From an uncultured Clostridia bacterium (GTDB taxonomy: Bacteria; Bacillota_I; Bacilli_A; RF39; UBA660): a stretch of DNA of 7,596 bases. The first letter of the stretch is position 1. Every line of letters starts with the position of its first letter. The stretch lies in the NCBI GenBank assembly GCA_947569225.1, contig CANORX010000045.1, positions 1 through 7,596 on the forward strand, given 5' to 3'. Shown piece by piece: positions 5,916 to 7,596 of this stretch. The notes under the pieces were generated by a model. The model saw only the letters and a list, made by a program, of their open reading frames with translations, was not told the origin of the DNA and did not search any database. Position numbers and translations under genes: made by a program.

Positions 5916-7218
5916 ACTTAAACTTTTAATAAAAGATGGACTTAGAAAAAAAATAAATACAAAAACATTTAAAATAATTAATCTAATACTATTAATAGCA
6001 ATACCACTAGTAATAAACATTGATTCCGTAATAGAAATGTTTGGAGGAGACTTTAACGACCCAGTAACAATATATGTAATAGATGAATCAGGAAAATATT
6101 ATGATAATTTTAAAGAAGTTTATAGAAAGACAACCTCAGTCATGGGAAGTAAAGATGTAGAAATAAAAAATTCCGAAAAAGATTATGAAACATTAAAATC
6201 TGAAATGATGGAAGAAAAATCTAATGACATAATTTTAACTATAAAAGATGAAACAAAAACTGCAGATTTAACATCATTTGAATATGTAGACTCTATAACA
6301 GTACAACTACTAACAAATGCCCTAAATCAAGTAAAATCTGCCATAGCGTTAGACGAAAGTGACATTGACATAAACACATTAGCTAATATAAACGCACCTA
6401 TGGAAATATCAAGAACATATCTTAGTGATGAACTAGATGAAAATTATGAATTAATGAGTTACTTAAGCAATTTATTAATACCTATGTTTATCATGCCATT
6501 CTTCTTTCTATTATTAATGATAACACAAATGATAGGAGCAGAAATAAATGAAGAAAAAACTTCAAAAAGCATGGAAATAATAATAACTAGTGTATCTCCT
6601 AGAATACATTTTGTTTCTAAAATGATAACTGCTAATGTATATGGAATATTACAATCTATATTATTTATATTATATCTAGGAGTAGGATTATTCACAAGAA
6701 CTCTCATAACAGGAAATGGTTTAGTTGAAAGTTTTGGAGAAAATGTATCAGGATTACTAACAACATTTGTAGAAAGTGGAATGTTAACAGACATATTAAA
6801 ATCAATCCCATGGGTTATAATATTGTTATTACTAAGCTTTATAGCATATTCTCTACTTGCAGGAATATTAGCTTCAATGACTACAAGCGCGGAAGACTAT
6901 CAACAATTACAAACACCATTGATGTTCTTAATAATGATAGGTTACTTTGTTGCAATAATGGCTTCTACTTATGAAAAAAGTATATTTATAATAATACTTT
7001 CATGTATACCATTTTTATCTTGCATAATATCACCTGTACTTCTTTTATTAGGACAAATAGGAATAATAGAAGTATTAATTGCAATAGGCTTATTACTAGT
7101 TATAATTTTTATACTTTTAAAATATGGTTTAAGAATTTATAAGGTTGGAATATTAAACTATAGTGGAGATAAACTATGGAAAAAAATATTCACATCAATG
7201 AAAACTAAGGAACAATAA
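5905..7218 (+). CDS. ABC-2 type transporter permease (YhaP/NatB-like)
   Basis: From ATG 5905 this gives 437 residues, close to the roughly 420 of B. subtilis YhaP. One N-terminal helix (about 22-40) is followed by a large soluble domain (41-186), probably extracytoplasmic. A C-terminal block of six or so helices follows (near 190-209, 243-263, 304-325, 338-355, 359-380, 386-406). Between the first two helices of this block, GAEINEEKTSKSMEIIITSV (211-230) is the ABC-2 coupling-loop motif, and SAEDYQQLQTPLM (328-340) is a YhaP-type motif. It overlaps the ATPase gene by 11 nt, so the two make one exporter. Cargo is unknown; sodium, drugs or peptides are all possible for this group. The stop codon lies inside a hairpin leading to the tRNA. 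Confidence 0.9.
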   Translation: MKNKLKLLIKDGLRKKINTKTFKIINLILLIAIPLVINIDSVIEMFGGDFNDPVTIYVIDESGKYYDNFKEVYRKTTSVMGSKDVEIKNSEKDYETLKSEMMEEKSNDIILTIKDETKTADLTSFEYVDSITVQLLTNALNQVKSAIALDESDIDINTLANINAPMEISRTYLSDELDENYELMSYLSNLLIPMFIMPFFFLLLMITQMIGAEINEEKTSKSMEIIITSVSPRIHFVSKMITANVYGILQSILFILYLGVGLFTRTLITGNGLVESFGENVSGLLTTFVESGMLTDILKSIPWVIILLLLSFIAYSLLAGILASMTTSAEDYQQLQTPLMFLIMIGYFVAIMASTYEKSIFIIILSCIPFLSCIISPVLLLLGQIGIIEVLIAIGLLLVIIFILLKYGLRIYKVGILNYSGDKLWKKIFTSMKTKEQ

Positions 7219-7226
7219 AGTTCCTT
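7207..7226 (+). other. Hairpin spanning the permease stop, just before the tRNA
   Basis: AAGGAAC 7207-7213 pairs perfectly with GTTCCTT 7220-7226 around AATAAA, with the permease TAA in the loop. Only TAATT follows, so it lacks the T-run of a good terminator. It ends 5 nt before the tRNA 5' end. It may be a weak terminator or a processing or stability element in a shared transcript. Confidence 0.4.
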
Positions 7227-7231
7227 TAATT

Positions 7232-7316
7232 GTGAGTGTGGTGGAATGGTAGACACGTACGCTTGAGGGGCGTATGACTATAAGTCGTGAGAGTTCAAGT
7301 CTCTTCACTCACACCA
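7232..7316 (+). tRNA. tRNA-Leu (GAG)
   Basis: The 85-nt gene folds as a class II tRNA. The acceptor stem is GTGAGTG 7232-7238 with CACTCAC 7306-7312, and the D stem is GTG/CAC. The anticodon stem is TACGC 7258-7262 with GCGTA 7270-7274, around loop TTGAGGG with anticodon GAG at 7265-7267. A long variable arm (GAC/GTC stem) is typical of leucine, and the T arm has loop TTCAAGT. The discriminator is A (7313) and CCA is encoded (7314-7316). It reads CUC and CUU leucine codons. It starts 13 nt after the permease stop and I see no good promoter between them, so it may be cut from the operon transcript. Two hairpins follow it. Confidence 0.96.
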
Positions 7317-7328
7317 TAAGAACTCACT

Positions 7329-7358
7329 CGAACTCCCCGAGAAATAAGGGGATGTTCG
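7329..7358 (+). other. Strong hairpin in the tRNA 3' trailer
   Basis: CGAACTCCCC 7329-7338 pairs with GGGGA 7348-7352 and GTTCG 7354-7358: ten base pairs with one bulged T and a 9-nt loop. It has no T-run after it, so it is not an intrinsic terminator alone. It probably shapes the tRNA trailer or supports the terminator that follows. Confidence 0.5.
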
Positions 7359-7369
7359 ATTACATAAAT

Positions 7370-7399
7370 AACCTCATTGGCGATAGTCAATGAGGTTTT
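7370..7399 (+). terminator. Intrinsic terminator after tRNA-Leu
   Basis: AACCTCATTG 7370-7379 pairs perfectly over 10 bp with CAATGAGGTT 7388-7397 around an 8-nt loop. It runs into TTTT (7396-7399). It most likely ends the transcript carrying the tRNA, and possibly the whole cse60-flippase-ABC operon. The next gene starts 27 nt later. Confidence 0.85.
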
Positions 7400-7426
7400 G
7401 CTATATATTAGAGGAGGAATGAAGAA

Positions 7427-7596
7427 ATGAAAATATGTAGCAAAAAAATGAAAATTTCAAACAATTTTAAAGATAAGCTAGAATCAACAATAGGGATTAA
7501 AAATACCGAATATACTTATATTCCAGGGCAACTAATACAGTTCAAAGGAACAAATATGAGTTGCGTAAACCCTAATAAGATTATAATCAAAAAAGC
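7427..7596 (+). CDS. Hypothetical protein (3' partial)
   Basis: The frame opens at ATG 7427 with a strong GAGGAGG (7411-7417) 9 nt upstream and stays open to the window end, giving 56 complete codons. It starts MKICSKKMKISNNFKDKLES, then TEYTYIPGQLIQFKG. There are two cysteines (C4, C46), and no signal peptide or membrane segment is seen. I do not recognise the family. An earlier ATG at 7419 is only 1 nt from the ribosome binding site and meets a stop after three codons (ATG-AAG-AAA-TGA), so 7427 is preferred. It follows a terminator, so it should have its own transcription unit, but I see no clear promoter in the short gap. Confidence 0.7.
   Translation, partial: MKICSKKMKISNNFKDKLESTIGIKNTEYTYIPGQLIQFKGTNMSCVNPNKIIIKK

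Noticed and set aside
266..6794. Reverse-strand open frames inside the + strand genes (266-499, 3630-3848, 5194-5388, 5348-5713, 6459-6794)
   Set aside because: Each lies wholly within a well-supported + strand gene, has no ribosome binding site I can see and resembles no family.
7301..7335. Attachment-site repeat of the tRNA 3' end
   Set aside because: Only short ACTCAC-type similarity recurs just downstream; no duplicate of the tRNA 3' end is present in the window.

Overview
The window is very AT-rich DNA (roughly a quarter G+C by eye) using the standard bacterial code: TGG encodes tryptophan and TGA ends the first gene. AAA, ATA, GAA and TTA codons dominate, and Shine-Dalgarno sites are strong (AGGGGG, AAAAGGAG, AAGGTGA). 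The gene families (YmfF/YmfH M16 pair, Cse60, YtgP-type flippase, YhaQ/YhaP-like ABC exporter) are typical of Bacillota. An AT-rich lineage of Bacilli or Clostridia, for example an uncultured gut bacterium, fits best. The exact taxon cannot be read from the window. All genes lie on the + strand.

Region 1 (1-2846) is the end of an operon. An M16 peptidase-family protein (YmfF, 5' end outside the window) overlaps by 4 nt a second M16 protein (YmfH) that carries the HxxEH zinc site. The two appear to divide the active site: R/Y motif in YmfF, zinc motif in YmfH. The pair overlaps a broken gpmA (2,3-bisphosphoglycerate-dependent phosphoglycerate mutase). That gene has lost its catalytic histidine (RHGES is now RRGES), about 48 internal codons, its reading frame and its C-terminus. 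A frame-shifted remnant can be traced to about 2846.

Region 2 (2847-3187) is a 340-nt gap with no convincing gene. It holds a near-perfect sigma-A promoter (TTGACA-N16-TATAAT) and, just downstream, a compact imperfect inverted repeat that folds as a three-way junction and includes a run of eight G. A second hairpin covers an AGGAAG sequence, and two weaker promoters follow. It could encode a short structured RNA or act as a leader or attenuator for the next operon.

Region 3 (3188-7218) is a tight operon: cse60-like small protein, YtgP/MurJ-like flippase, ABC ATPase and ABC-2 permease. Gaps are 11 nt, -1 nt and -11 nt, so translation is probably coupled. The flippase and transporter point to cell-envelope work. 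The 59-residue Cse60-like protein has no established biochemical role.

Region 4 (7219-7596) has a tRNA-Leu(GAG) with an encoded CCA starting 13 nt after the permease stop. Two hairpins follow, the second a good intrinsic terminator. A new gene of unknown function then starts at 7427 and runs off the end. No mobile element, CRISPR array or obvious novel multi-gene system is visible. The most unusual content is the gpmA wreck and the structured intergenic segment beside it.
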